From: Phoebastria nigripes
Lineage: Eukaryota > Chordata > Aves > Procellariiformes > Diomedeidae
Assembly: GCA_035582835.1 (NCBI GenBank)
Contig: JAYKAV010003360.1
Coordinates: forward strand, 186,104 to 250,103
Reading direction: 5' to 3'
DNA length: 64,000 bases
Below the pieces are notes generated by a model, which saw only the letters and a list, made by a program, of their open reading frames with translations, was not told the DNA's origin and did no database searches. Position 1 is the first letter of the stretch; every line of letters starts with the position of its first letter. Positions 53,401 to 60,297 of the stretch are shown here, in pieces. A program made the translations under genes and the position numbers.

Positions 53401-54157
53401 AAAGCTGAGATTCACATGCAGTGTCCTGATCACAGTTTTGGGGACATCAGGAAAACCACTAAATACTGACAGGTTCCTGAGGGTTGGCAGAACTCTTTCA
53501 GTTCCTTGAGAGCAAAGTGACCCTACCTGAGCAGCCAGCTTACTGCAAGCAACACCAAGTGCTCCATGAGCCACACAGACTGCAGTTTGAAGATCTACTT
53601 TAAGTTCCTAACATGCACATATTCATATTGGCAAATCTCCCATGTTTTTACACGGGGCAAAGATAGTGATATTACCCTACTAATATTCTCCACAAATGTT
53701 TTCCTGTTTGGTCCTGTTTGGTTGCTTGTTTTACTTCATCGAAGAGAAATTTTATCAATATTTGAAAGGAGAATACTGCAGTATTAATCCTAGATATTGT
53801 TTCTTGGACAGCTGACCTCGTTTCCCACTCCAACACTGTCACACTGAGCAGTGGCTATTGCACACGAAGTGCCTCATCCAGCAAAGTGTCTTAGCAGGGA
53901 GTCATATTCTCTTCTTCATTATGCTGCTGTAACCACAGAGCTCGATCTATTTCAGTAGGAAAATAATTGTTACTTGATTTTTTCCATCCGTGTCTGATCC
54001 CTAAATATGTATTATAAAGCTCCCAAGAGAAAGTATAACAGCCAACAGTGTTCTAATTTTAGCAGCGTAATGAAATCATGTTCTTACCAGATACTACTCC
54101 CAGCAAAATGAGGAGAAGGAGCATGCTCTTCATCATCTTTACGACCCTGTCCTTCAT
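14100..54157 (-). CDS. CDHR3: Cadherin-related family member 3, complete 19-exon coding gene
   Basis: This gene encodes a type I membrane protein of the cadherin superfamily; mammalian CDHR3 is abundant in ciliated airway epithelium. The coding exons run in order 54157-54088, 50547-50345, 46210-46042, 43538-43453, 41507-41413, 41307-41203, 37550-37402, 36061-35872, 34220-34052, 32544-32445, 32301-32203, 28682-28456, 26727-26556, 24708-24464, 21887-21706, 19775-19762, 18257-18229, 17305-17257 and 14425-14100. They total 2679 bases (892 aa plus TGA), against about 885 aa in human. All phases join in frame. The layout is signal peptide 1-24, EC1 about 24-140, EC2 141-242, EC3 243-352, EC4 353-464, EC5 465-569, EC6 570-690, transmembrane helix about 713-739 and cytoplasmic tail 740-892. 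Identification rests on recalled family sequence such as [36 protein letters not shown] and RIDRDA. Untranslated exons are not resolved. Very sure of the family; the ends of short exons are inferred. Confidence 0.96.
16574..16607. repeat. 17-bp perfect tandem duplication, intron 18
   Basis: TAGCTTTTGCCTTAATT occurs twice head to tail (16574-16590 and 16591-16607), a local duplication. Confidence 0.95.
17257..17305 (-). CDS. CDHR3: CDHR3 coding exon 18 (49 bases, conserved tail motif)
   Basis: This exon encodes [16 protein letters not shown] (residues 769-784), phase 0 in and phase 1 out, with TTCACAG acceptor and CAG|GTAA donor. [11 protein letters not shown] corresponds to the conserved NTIFDGEAIDP of the mammalian tail, so this short exon is secure. 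Confidence 0.93.
18229..18257 (-). CDS. CDHR3: CDHR3 coding exon 17 (29 bases, lysine-rich tail)
   Basis: This exon encodes [10 protein letters not shown] (residues 759-768), phase 1 in and phase 0 out, with CTGTAG acceptor and GTAAGT donor. It matches the basic juxtamembrane tail and the following VVV run of mammalian CDHR3. The Lys cluster is a plausible inner-leaflet contact, which is inference. Confidence 0.85.
19570..19685 (-). mobile_element. Old CR1-type fragment, intron 16
   Basis: A diverged match to the 3' end of ancient CR1: AAGACCAAAAGGACCATGAA, then ATCACTTAGGCAGGCCTCCC. Ends are approximate and the family is uncertain. Confidence 0.45.
19762..19775 (-). CDS. CDHR3: CDHR3 coding exon 16 (14-base microexon, tail)
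   Basis: Only 14 bases lie between an ATTACAG acceptor with a long T-rich tract and a GTGTGT donor. It enters at phase 2 and leaves at phase 1, exactly what exon 15 and exon 17 require. It adds LINAP plus part of a Glu codon (residues 754-759). I found it by the frame requirement, and short exons carry few other signals, so the call depends on the flanking phases. Confidence 0.75.
21088..21626 (-). mobile_element. Solo LTR of an avian endogenous retrovirus, in CDHR3 intron 15
   Basis: This is a 539-base element ending in TG/CA-type termini (one terminal base changed), flanked by the 5-bp target duplication GGCTG at 21083-21087 and 21627-21631. It is the same family as the element at 59720-60297, in reverse orientation. 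Its sense strand is minus, the same direction as CDHR3. A TATATAAAC box is at 21375-21367 and an ATTAAA poly(A) signal at 21219-21214. No internal retroviral genes are present, so it is a recombined solo LTR. The 5-bp duplication suggests an ERVL-like family, which is inference. Confidence 0.93.
21706..21887 (-). CDS. CDHR3: CDHR3 coding exon 15 (transmembrane helix)
   Basis: This exon encodes residues 694-753, phase 0 in and phase 2 out. [20 protein letters not shown] starts the single membrane span (about 713-739), which ends before TRCPP on the cytoplasmic side. The acceptor TTTTAAAAG is weak but is the one that keeps the frame. The donor is GTGAGT. The N at 21748 is the second base of codon 740 (CNC), giving His, Pro, Arg or Leu at the membrane exit. 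Read-through of the donor meets TGA at 21704-21702. Confidence 0.94.
24464..24708 (-). CDS. CDHR3: CDHR3 coding exon 14 (EC6, membrane-proximal)
   Basis: This exon encodes residues 612-693, phase 1 in and phase 0 out. It contains [38 protein letters not shown] and [16 protein letters not shown], the most conserved block with mammalian CDHR3. The acceptor is GCTTGCAG and the donor GTAAGT. Confidence 0.97.
26556..26727 (-). CDS. CDHR3: CDHR3 coding exon 13 (EC5-EC6 linker, EC6 first half)
   Basis: This exon encodes residues 555-611, phase 0 in and phase 1 out. The linker [13 protein letters not shown] is followed by CQDRDSDP and SFRYFINEG. The N at 26583 is the first base of codon 603 (NGG), so residue 603 is Arg, Gly or Trp; Arg is expected from the family. 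The acceptor is TTTCAG and the donor GTACTG. Confidence 0.96.
28456..28682 (-). CDS. CDHR3: CDHR3 coding exon 12 (EC5)
   Basis: This exon encodes residues 479-554, phase 1 in and phase 0 out. It contains [22 protein letters not shown] and LDYETTQ, the EC5 calcium motifs. The Tyr in LDYETT (residue 532, codon 28522-28524) aligns with human position 529, where Cys and Tyr alleles segregate. The acceptor is TCTCTCAG and the donor GTGAGT. Confidence 0.97.
30400..31262 (+). mobile_element. CR1 LINE fragment (3' part), in CDHR3 intron 11
   Basis: The sequence carries the familiar end of avian CR1: GTTGGACATGCTGGAGGACA, then AATGCAAAGTCC, then GAGGCTGATGAGGCTGGG, then the non-coding tail with TCCATCCTTGGAGATTTTCA. 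It ends near TTTCTGTGACCCT. It is 5'-truncated and its reading frame is broken, with many substitutions, so it is a dead copy. It lies antisense to CDHR3. Confidence 0.88.
31935..32055 (+). mobile_element. MIR-type SINE fragment, intron 11
   Basis: TTTCTGGCTCTGTCACAGAT, then GTCTGTGCCTCAGCTTCCAT, then CTGTACAACTGGAG follow the core and 3' half of MIR (CORE-SINE) in order. It lies antisense to CDHR3, about 150 bases from exon 11. Confidence 0.7.
32203..32301 (-). CDS. CDHR3: CDHR3 coding exon 11 (EC4-EC5 linker and start of EC5)
   Basis: This exon encodes residues 446-478, phase 1 in and phase 1 out. [18 protein letters not shown] is the EC4-EC5 junction, followed by [10 protein letters not shown] opening EC5. 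The in-frame donor is GTACAG; a GTAAGT site 5 bases further on is out of frame. The intron before it is only 143 bases. Confidence 0.93.
32445..32544 (-). CDS. CDHR3: CDHR3 coding exon 10 (EC4, second half; GC donor)
   Basis: This exon encodes residues 413-445, phase 0 in and phase 1 out. It contains [11 protein letters not shown] (the EC4 calcium motif) and [12 protein letters not shown]. The only donor that keeps frame with exon 11 is GCAAGT, a GC-AG junction. A GTATCC donor 4 bases downstream would shift the frame. The acceptor is AATTTAG. Confidence 0.9.
34052..34220 (-). CDS. CDHR3: CDHR3 coding exon 9 (EC4, first half)
   Basis: This exon encodes residues 356-412, phase 2 in and phase 0 out. 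It reads [25 protein letters not shown] and VPGRLV. NNRFNFT is shared with mammalian CDHR3 EC4. The acceptor is CAAACAG and the donor GTCAGT. Confidence 0.95.
35195..35275 (+). mobile_element. MIR-type SINE 3' fragment, intron 8
   Basis: The segment ACTTCATCTGTAAAATGGAG followed by TTAATGTTATGTACTCATC matches the conserved 3' end of MIR. Only the tail is recognisable. Confidence 0.55.
35872..36061 (-). CDS. CDHR3: CDHR3 coding exon 8 (EC3, second half)
   Basis: This exon encodes residues 293-355, phase 1 in and phase 2 out. It contains TGVLQV, RIDRDA (residues 302-307) and the canonical cadherin calcium linker DINDNPPEC at 342-350, the best-preserved DxNDN motif in the protein. NISV is a potential N-glycosylation site. 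The acceptor is TGCCCAG and the donor GTATTG. Confidence 0.97.
37402..37550 (-). CDS. CDHR3: CDHR3 coding exon 7 (EC3, first half)
   Basis: This exon encodes residues 243-292, phase 2 in and phase 1 out. [15 protein letters not shown] and DPDDED are diagnostic for CDHR3 EC3 and carry its N-terminal calcium ligands. The N at 37459 is the first base of codon 274 (NGC), so residue 274 is Ser, Gly, Arg or Cys. The acceptor is CTTGTAG and the donor GTAAGA. Confidence 0.97.
37828..37930 (-). mobile_element. Short CR1 3'-end fragment, intron 6
   Basis: CACAGAATCATGGAAGCTGA is followed by AGATGGAAGAGGCTGTTAAG, a diverged reverse-complement CR1 terminus. It sits about 280 bases from exon 7. Confidence 0.55.
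41203..41307 (-). CDS. CDHR3: CDHR3 coding exon 6 (EC2 end, EC2-EC3 linker)
   Basis: This exon encodes residues 208-242, phase 2 in and phase 2 out. It contains [12 protein letters not shown] and the linker [12 protein letters not shown], a degenerate DxNDN motif. NITV and NSTK are potential N-glycosylation sites. The acceptor is TTAACAG and the donor GTGAGT. Confidence 0.94.
41413..41507 (-). CDS. CDHR3: CDHR3 coding exon 5 (EC2, middle)
   Basis: This exon encodes residues 177-207, phase 0 in and phase 2 out. It ends with [14 protein letters not shown], the EC2 DYE calcium motif. The acceptor is ATTTCAG and the donor GTGAGA. It is separated from exon 6 by an intron of only 105 bases. Confidence 0.94.
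43453..43538 (-). CDS. CDHR3: CDHR3 coding exon 4 (start of EC2)
   Basis: This exon encodes residues 148-176, phase 1 in and phase 0 out, with CATACAG acceptor and GTAAGT donor. It reads [20 protein letters not shown], matching the first strand and the DxD-type calcium motif of EC2. The EC2 loop here is a few residues shorter than I recall for the human protein. Confidence 0.92.
46042..46210 (-). CDS. CDHR3: CDHR3 coding exon 3 (EC1, second half, and EC1-EC2 linker)
   Basis: This exon encodes residues 92-147, phase 0 in and phase 1 out. VVTTG is followed by LDYET, the EC1 calcium-binding LDxE-type motif, then FDLQIFVED, and then the inter-domain linker [13 protein letters not shown], a relaxed form of the cadherin DxNDN motif. 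The donor is GTAAGA and the acceptor TTTTCAG. Confidence 0.95.
50345..50547 (-). CDS. CDHR3: CDHR3 coding exon 2 (EC1, first half)
   Basis: This exon encodes residues 24-91, phase 1 in and phase 0 out, with TTGCAG acceptor and GTGAGT donor. It contains [14 protein letters not shown], the first-strand XEX calcium motif of EC1, and NTNPLAEAF, both recognisable in mammalian CDHR3. The N at 50537 is the third base of an ACN codon (Thr27), so it cannot change the protein. Confidence 0.95.
50738..50755. repeat. Short ACTAT microsatellite
   Basis: Three units of a 5-base ACTAT repeat with a partial fourth, in intron 1's neighbourhood upstream of exon 2. Confidence 0.8.
54088..54157 (-). CDS. CDHR3: CDHR3 coding exon 1 (signal peptide)
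   Basis: This exon encodes residues 1-23 and ends in phase 1 at a GTAAGA donor. The ATG at 54157 is followed by a basic stretch ([11 protein letters not shown]) and then a Leu/Ile-rich core ending LLGVVSG, a typical cleavable signal peptide. Met8, Met9 and Met12 are alternative in-frame starts; I chose the first because it is furthest upstream and preserves the basic n-region. A pyrimidine-rich CTTCCTTCAG lies just upstream of the ATG, so a 5' untranslated exon could splice in there, but this is not established. Confidence 0.9.
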
Positions 54158-54202
54158 GTTCCCAGGATGCAAACTGAAGGAAGATCGCGGTATGTTTTCC
54201 CT

Positions 54203-54209
54203 AGTTTAC
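54203..54209 (-). promoter_or_regulatory. Weak forkhead-like site near the CDHR3 start
   Basis: GTAAACT on the minus strand is one base off the FOXJ1-type core RTAAACA and lies about 46 bases upstream of the ATG. The motif is short and common, so support is weak. Confidence 0.2.
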
Positions 54210-54858
54210 ATCAGCTCCACCTGTATTCTTCCTCTTTGTCACGTTGTGGAGTGAGAAATGAAACAAAGGACCCGTGTCTCTAAGGGAGTTTCTAAACACC
54301 GTCAGCTTGTTTGCTTGTTAGAGAACTGCTCCTTGCTGACACTCCATTCACAGACCTGGGCCACACTTGAGAAAACAATCCTTAATAGTCCTTTCACTGC
54401 AATCATCTTATTTATTGAAGCATTATCAAAAGAATCTAGTAAGTTCTAAATCTGGAAATACTGTGCTGCTTTTATCGCTCTGGCAAATGAGGTGCTCTCT
54501 TCACACACCAGGATCAAATACTCATTCTTTCTTACTTAAACCAAGAACCTGAAGTTTTCTCATTTCTCTGGGTATCAGAGAATTACTCAGACCACACACA
54601 CTGCATACCTGGAGGTAAGATTGCAGCATATGTACATGATGAAGTTAGCTTTGCTGTAGCTGTCTCAGGAACAGCATGGACCACTGTGAAAAGTGCACTG
54701 GCTCCCTTAGATTAGGCATTTAGCCAGCTAGCCCACAGTACACCCTTGCAACTTTTTTTCTTTTTAATATAAGGGCAGTCCTAGCATTTTTTCATGGAGC
54801 ATAGTATAGAGGTGACACTAATACTAAAACAGGATGCAATATAGGTGCATCAGCATCG

Positions 54859-54998
54859 ATTCATAGAATAATTCAGGTTGGAAGGGACCTCTGGAGGTCA
54901 TCTAATCAAACACCCTGCTCAAAGCAGGCTTAATTAGATCAGGTTGCTCAGGGATTCGTCTAGTTGATTCTCAAACACCTCCACACAAACTTAACAGC
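54859..54998 (-). mobile_element. CR1 3'-end fragment
   Basis: It begins TTCATAGAATAATTCAGG and continues GTTGGAAGGGACCTCTGGAG, the reverse complement of a CR1 3' terminus. It covers about 140 bases and lies 0.7 kb upstream of the CDHR3 ATG. Confidence 0.85.
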
Positions 54999-57811
54999 TC
55001 TGCTAAGAGGTAGAATTTAGAGATTCAGGTTTAACACAGCTCTGGAGAAACCACACTGATTTGTGAGCTAAGCTAGCATCTCTAGATGGTTCTGCATGAC
55101 ACTCTGTGGCTGTCCCAGTGAAAGCTGACTAGTTCAGAAAGCTCTGTCCTGTGCTCCTGTGTTTTGTGTAGTATGAGAATGTTAATTGAACATGCTGAAC
55201 ATGAACAGCTAGTTTAACGCTGGGGCGGGCATTGCCTATGCTTGCTGCATGCACACTTTAAACTACCGTACAGATGTGCCCTGAAGGATTCTCCTGATAT
55301 AATGAAACTGGAAAAGACACATCAGTAAACCTACTGATTGGAACTGAGCCATACCTATGTATCTGATACTGGTTTGGGGAATCATAAGAAACATTCATTT
55401 GATGGTTGATCTGCATCTATTTTAAAGTGCTTCTAGGGCCCTGCCAAGTCCAGATGCAGCCTGGGTTTAAAGTGAATGTGGCCACACCATATCATCTGGG
55501 AGCACACACTGCATCAACCTGTAGTACTGAGGAAGCTAATCTTCCATTGCTCCAGGAAATGTGTGCCTAGACTTTATGTTAGTAAAAAAATATATGGAAA
55601 ACCTCACCCTCAAATGACCTAGTTATGCTGATAAGATACTAATGTAAATGTATTTATATTGGCAAGAAGTCTAGCCTGTCCCTTTATCTACCAGATCATT
55701 CCCCATCCCTTCATGTGCATTTCCTGGGTCCACAAAGAAGCTTTTGATCTGACTGGACATCTCACAAAGATGAGGTCTGTGTGCACAGGCATGAACCAGG
55801 CTTGTACAATAAGCTTGCGATCTTTTACTAATTATCAGAACACTGTAAAACTGCTGCTAGCTTTATTCCCTCCTTTTGGTTGCAATGTATAATCTATCCC
55901 ATTATACTGCTGTTTCTTTTAATCTTGAAAGAACTATAGAAACATCTGGGCTAAGTTTTAAAGTAACCAGTCTTTCAGATACATGTTTAAATTTGTTTCA
56001 CATCTTAGCTGGAGTGATGTGACTGTTTTCAACCTATGCTCTGAATAGCCAAGCCTTCCCCAGCACTCAGAGGTCACAATTTTTTGTCCTTTATTTTCTT
56101 TCTCTTACTTCTTAGGCTGGGTTTTTTGGGGGTTGGGTTTTTTTCCTATAAATACATATTTTAACTTCTTTGTTTTGTCCTTCTTTCATCTGAGAACCTA
56201 CACAGATCTACTTTCAGCAAAAGTTCAATGTCCATATACATAAATCAGACTTTTCTCTGCACATCTTGTGATAAAGACACTATAGAGGGATATGGGAGAC
56301 ATGGATGGCAAAGGCATCTGGAATACACATGCGCTTGAAATGACAGCCTTTCCCCAGCTTCACCTGGAGGTGCAATAGGTAACTATTTCAGGTGCTATGT
56401 GAATATCCATCGAGTAGTTAATTTCTGTTTTCTCTCTAAAATATGTCTCCAGGGCTTTCAAATAGTCCCTGATAAGCCTCATGGCTCAAGCATGTTGTGA
56501 GAAGAGACTGTAGAGGTGACCAGGGAGANGGGGCGAGAGCCAAGTGTAGCACACAGTGAGGGAGGAGAGTGTGGAGGGCAGCTCACATGGGTGGAGCGAG
56601 TATGAGCGGAAAGGGCTCTGGCTCCTTCTTCCTTCAGTCACTGCCAGTATCTCTCAGTACCTCCCTTAGATCCCTCTTTTCTTATATTCCTCTGCTGAGT
56701 GGATTTCTGTGGTTCTCTGATTCATCCTGCTAGGTTGTGAGGAATAAGGTGAAAAAGCAGCCAGACTTAAAAGAGAGTCCCGAACAGGTTGAAAATCAAG
56801 TAGAAATAAGTATATGCATATCATCAAATATAGAGCTGGTTAGGAACAGATGAGTCAGGAAAAGGTGAGCAAGGCAGAAGTTCCCTGGCAAGGCTGGCAA
56901 CAGTAGCTCTGGTGCTGCAGGAAGGTCAGGAATGAGATTCCTGGGAATATAAAGCAGCTAGATGAAAAGAGGTCAAGGCAGCGCACGCAAGAATGCAACC
57001 AGGGAGTTTGCAGGCAAAATAGAGGGAAGAAAAATTAATTGGAGCAAACGAAAAGGTCAAGAAACAAACTGAGTTTTTAATCATTCCTTGGTTTTCAAGA
57101 TGATTTGAAACCTGGGCATTTTAGAGCAGTGCAGAAAAAATGCACTTCCGAAAAAATGTCTTCTGGATTATCGGGTAAGGTGGAGAATGTGAGGAAGATG
57201 CTACATATTTCAAGAAATTAAAGAATCTCAGTTCCAGGGGAAAGACCAACAGATCGGAGTGCAAGAGACTGCACTGGTCTTAGGTTGGGATGCAGAGAGA
57301 AAGAACATGGGAAGTGAGGGGTATTGGGTAGGACAGAGCAGAACTTGGATGTGCAAGCTTTCAATTACCTGTCCTCAGGAAAGTGAGGGATTTTAACAGA
57401 GGCCAGCTTCAGAGAAGTAGCCTACTTGCATAACAAAATGTGCAGGTTCAGGACATTAATCTTTTTTCTATGTGTTTAATTCTCAATTGACTTCCAGTCT
57501 GTCAACAGGAAAGAAATGTTCTCTCACTTTTCAAATGCATCAGAGGTTCAAGACATAATTTTCCCATTAGCAGCTATTTCAGCCAGAGTAGTGGCTCTCT
57601 TCTGCTTAGCTAACTCACAGGAAAGGAGACATTTTGCTCTTACTGTGGTACTCACTCACCAAAAATTGAGCAGCCTAAGGAGAATTTTCACACATCTGAT
57701 CCAACCTCAGTTCAAGAGTTTTTATTATTGTTATTTCATGAATTAAATTACCTAGACTGTCAGGTTTTATTTTCATCTCCTTTCTCTTTAAACAGTACAG
57801 CTTCTCCATCC

Positions 57812-57825
57812 GCTGCCTTGGTAAC
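57812..57825 (+). promoter_or_regulatory. Candidate RFX X-box
   Basis: GCTGCCTTGGTAAC fits GTNRCC-N2-RGYAAC with one mismatch in the left half and a perfect right half (GGTAAC). RFX factors drive many ciliated-cell genes, and CDHR3 is one in mammals. It lies 3.7 kb upstream of the ATG, so any link to CDHR3 is inference. Confidence 0.3.
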
Positions 57826-58519
57826 CTTTCCTAAAATATTAAAACCATACCTTAGCATCCTACACCAAAAACTTATGCACCGTTTCATTTGATTTCTCAG
57901 CTAAAAGCTTCCTGTGTACCATTTGTGAGTGACGAGCAAACTAAAAGTCATGAGTACTACCCAGGCTACCTTGATCTCACCTAAAGCGATCCCAGGTTAG
58001 CAAGGTTAGTAACCCATGCAATTATGCAAAAAAGTCCCGGAGAGATATCTGGGCCATCTATTTTCTAGCATTGACTTGTAGACACATAAACTCACTAGTC
58101 ACCTCCTTGATAATTAACTTGAGGTGTCTGTTAATAAGAAGTGATTCCATCACACCAAGAGCTTTTTTTGGGATCCAGATTTAAGTAAAGAACAGCCTAA
58201 AATCTGGGTGAGTACACACAGAAGTCCAAAAACATTGCTGTTGTCAGTGCTGAAAACAAGTTCTCCCATTGCTCCAGCAGTTATACACCCGAGGGATGAA
58301 AGCATCTGCCAGAGAAGGAATCCCGGGAGTCTGTCTTTTGCCACAAAGAATTTGAGCACTTATTTTAGGAGGACTGGGAGTATGTAAGGCATTAAGATAG
58401 CAGAGATTGTTCTGATCCCTCCCATTCCCTCCGCTCCATCTTGACAAATGTAGACTGAGGCAGACAGATGATTACAAGAACGTAAGTTCAAGAAAGCTCC
58501 AAATGTACTTGAATACTCC

Positions 58520-58605
58520 CTACAAAGAGGTCAAGTGACTTCTCCAAGGCCACACAGAAAGTCCAGAAAAGCCAAAATTCTTGGTCCCACTCCCAAGCTC
58601 AATCG
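58520..58605 (-). mobile_element. MIR-type SINE fragment, upstream region
   Basis: GTCAAGTGACTTCTCCAAGG, then CCACACAGAAAGTCC, then CCAAAATTCTTGGTCCCACT is the MIR core in reverse complement. It lies about 4.4 kb upstream of the CDHR3 ATG. Confidence 0.7.
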
Positions 58606-59719
58606 TGATGACTGGAAGACACCATGACTGTAAAAAGCACATTGTTGCCAAATGTTTTTCTCTTTAAGAAGTTCTTGTGCTGCTTAAAAATATTACATTT
58701 TCTTCAGGGTTAACACAACGTGGAAGTCAGTGAAACACAAGCTTCAATATTCATTCACCTGAGCAAAAGTAGGTGTTATCAGCAACTACTTTGCGGTTCA
58801 AGATCAAAAACATGTGGTGGTGTAGAACATTCAATACCTGTGAGAAATGATGTCACTTGTCCACGCCAGTCATGTATGTCGCTTGAATTTTAATCCTGTG
58901 ATTTGTCTACCAAAAAAAGTTGTAGTGCAAGTACAGATTCAGTGAAAAATGTGTCGAGGCCAGTGAAGTCTTCTTTCTGAGTTTACTGGATATTGGATCA
59001 GGGTCTGAACCCATGTGGCAATACTTTGTACCTCATGATACAGTATTTACTGCGTATTACAAGTTTGTCTGTTATTGTAATTGCTTGGCCACCTGAGCTG
59101 ATTGGTAAATATATAAACAAGGATGTGAAGTAGCAAATGATGCAAATGCAACAAGAAAGAATGCTCTGGGCAAATATGGGTACAGAAACTCTGAGGTTTC
59201 TATGTACACAGCATGATGCACTTCACTTAGTCAAGTATTTTAATATATCACCAAGAATTACTTAAACAGGTCTTTGCATCATGAAACATACTATGTCTTT
59301 CNTATTTTATCAGCAGAAGGAATTTGATTATATTTTGCAAAAACAACCTTGCATTTTAGCACAAATAAAATATTTTCTGTTGGTTTTGGAAAAAAAAAAA
59401 GAGTATGGTTTTAACAGAAAAGAGGGCTGGGCAGGGCAAGGGCACAGGTGGTGGAGTTTCACTTGGAGGTGGACAGTTTTTTATGCCTAAGTTCCTCCAT
59501 CCTTTGAACAGGAGGAGTGAGAATACTTCACTACTTCCTAAGTGTGAAATTTTGTTTGTTTATGATTTCAAGAACTTTGAGATCTTCAACTGGGCTCTGT
59601 AGCTCTCCAGGGGAGCAGAGGAGGGGCGTGTGATGAGAGAAGGGCACGTAGCCCTGGATACATTCCAGTTTTGCTAGGGTTGCCAAGGGTGTGGGCGGGA
59701 CTGACCTGTGCTAGGTCCC

Positions 59720-60297
59720 TGTCCTGGTTTCAGCTGGGATAGAGTTAATTTTTTTTTTTCCTAGTAGTTGGTATAGTGCTATGTTTTGGATTTAGTATGA
59801 GAAGAATGTTGATAACACACTGATGTTTTTAGTTGTTGCTAAGTAGTCTACTAGTCAAGGACTCTTCAGCTTCCCAAGCTCTGCCAGGTGCACAAGAAGC
59901 TGGGAGGGAGCATAGTCAGGACAGCTAGCCCAACTGGCCAATGGGGTATTCCATACCATGTGATGTCATGCTCAGTATATAAAAGCTGGGGGAAGAAGAA
60001 GGAAGGGGGGGATGTTTGGAGTGATGGTGTTTGTCTTCCCAAGTAACCGTTACGCGTGATGGAGCCCTGCTTTCCTGGAGATGGCTGAACACCTGCCTGC
60101 CCATGGGAAGTAGTGAAGGAATTCCTTGTTTTGCTTTGCTTGCNTGTGTGGCTTTTGCTTTCCCTATTAAACTGTCTTTATCTCAACCCATGAGTTTTCT
60201 CACTTTTACCCTTCCGATTCTCTCCCCCATCCCACCNGGGGGGAGTGAGCGAGCGGCTGCGTGGTGCTTAGTTGCTGGCTGGGGTTAAACCACGACA
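59720..60297 (+). mobile_element. Solo LTR of the same endogenous retrovirus family
   Basis: This is a 578-base element running from TGTCCTGGTTTCAG to CCACGACA, flanked by a perfect 5-bp target duplication GTCCC at 59715-59719 and 60298-60302. It contains a TATATAAAA box at 59976-59984 and ATTAAA at 60166-60171, so its sense strand is plus, opposite to CDHR3. There is no gag, pol or env sequence. It lies about 5.6 kb upstream of the CDHR3 start codon. Two N bases fall inside it. Confidence 0.95.

Larger units (their letters stand above)
41508..54087 (-). other. CDHR3 introns 1-4
   Basis: Introns of 3540, 4134, 2503 and 1945 bases (54087-50548, 50344-46211, 46041-43539, 43452-41508), interrupted by exons 2-4. 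They are AT-rich and hold no exon-like block beyond those listed and no clear transposon apart from an ACTAT microrepeat and A-runs (for example 43161-43174). Confidence 0.6.
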
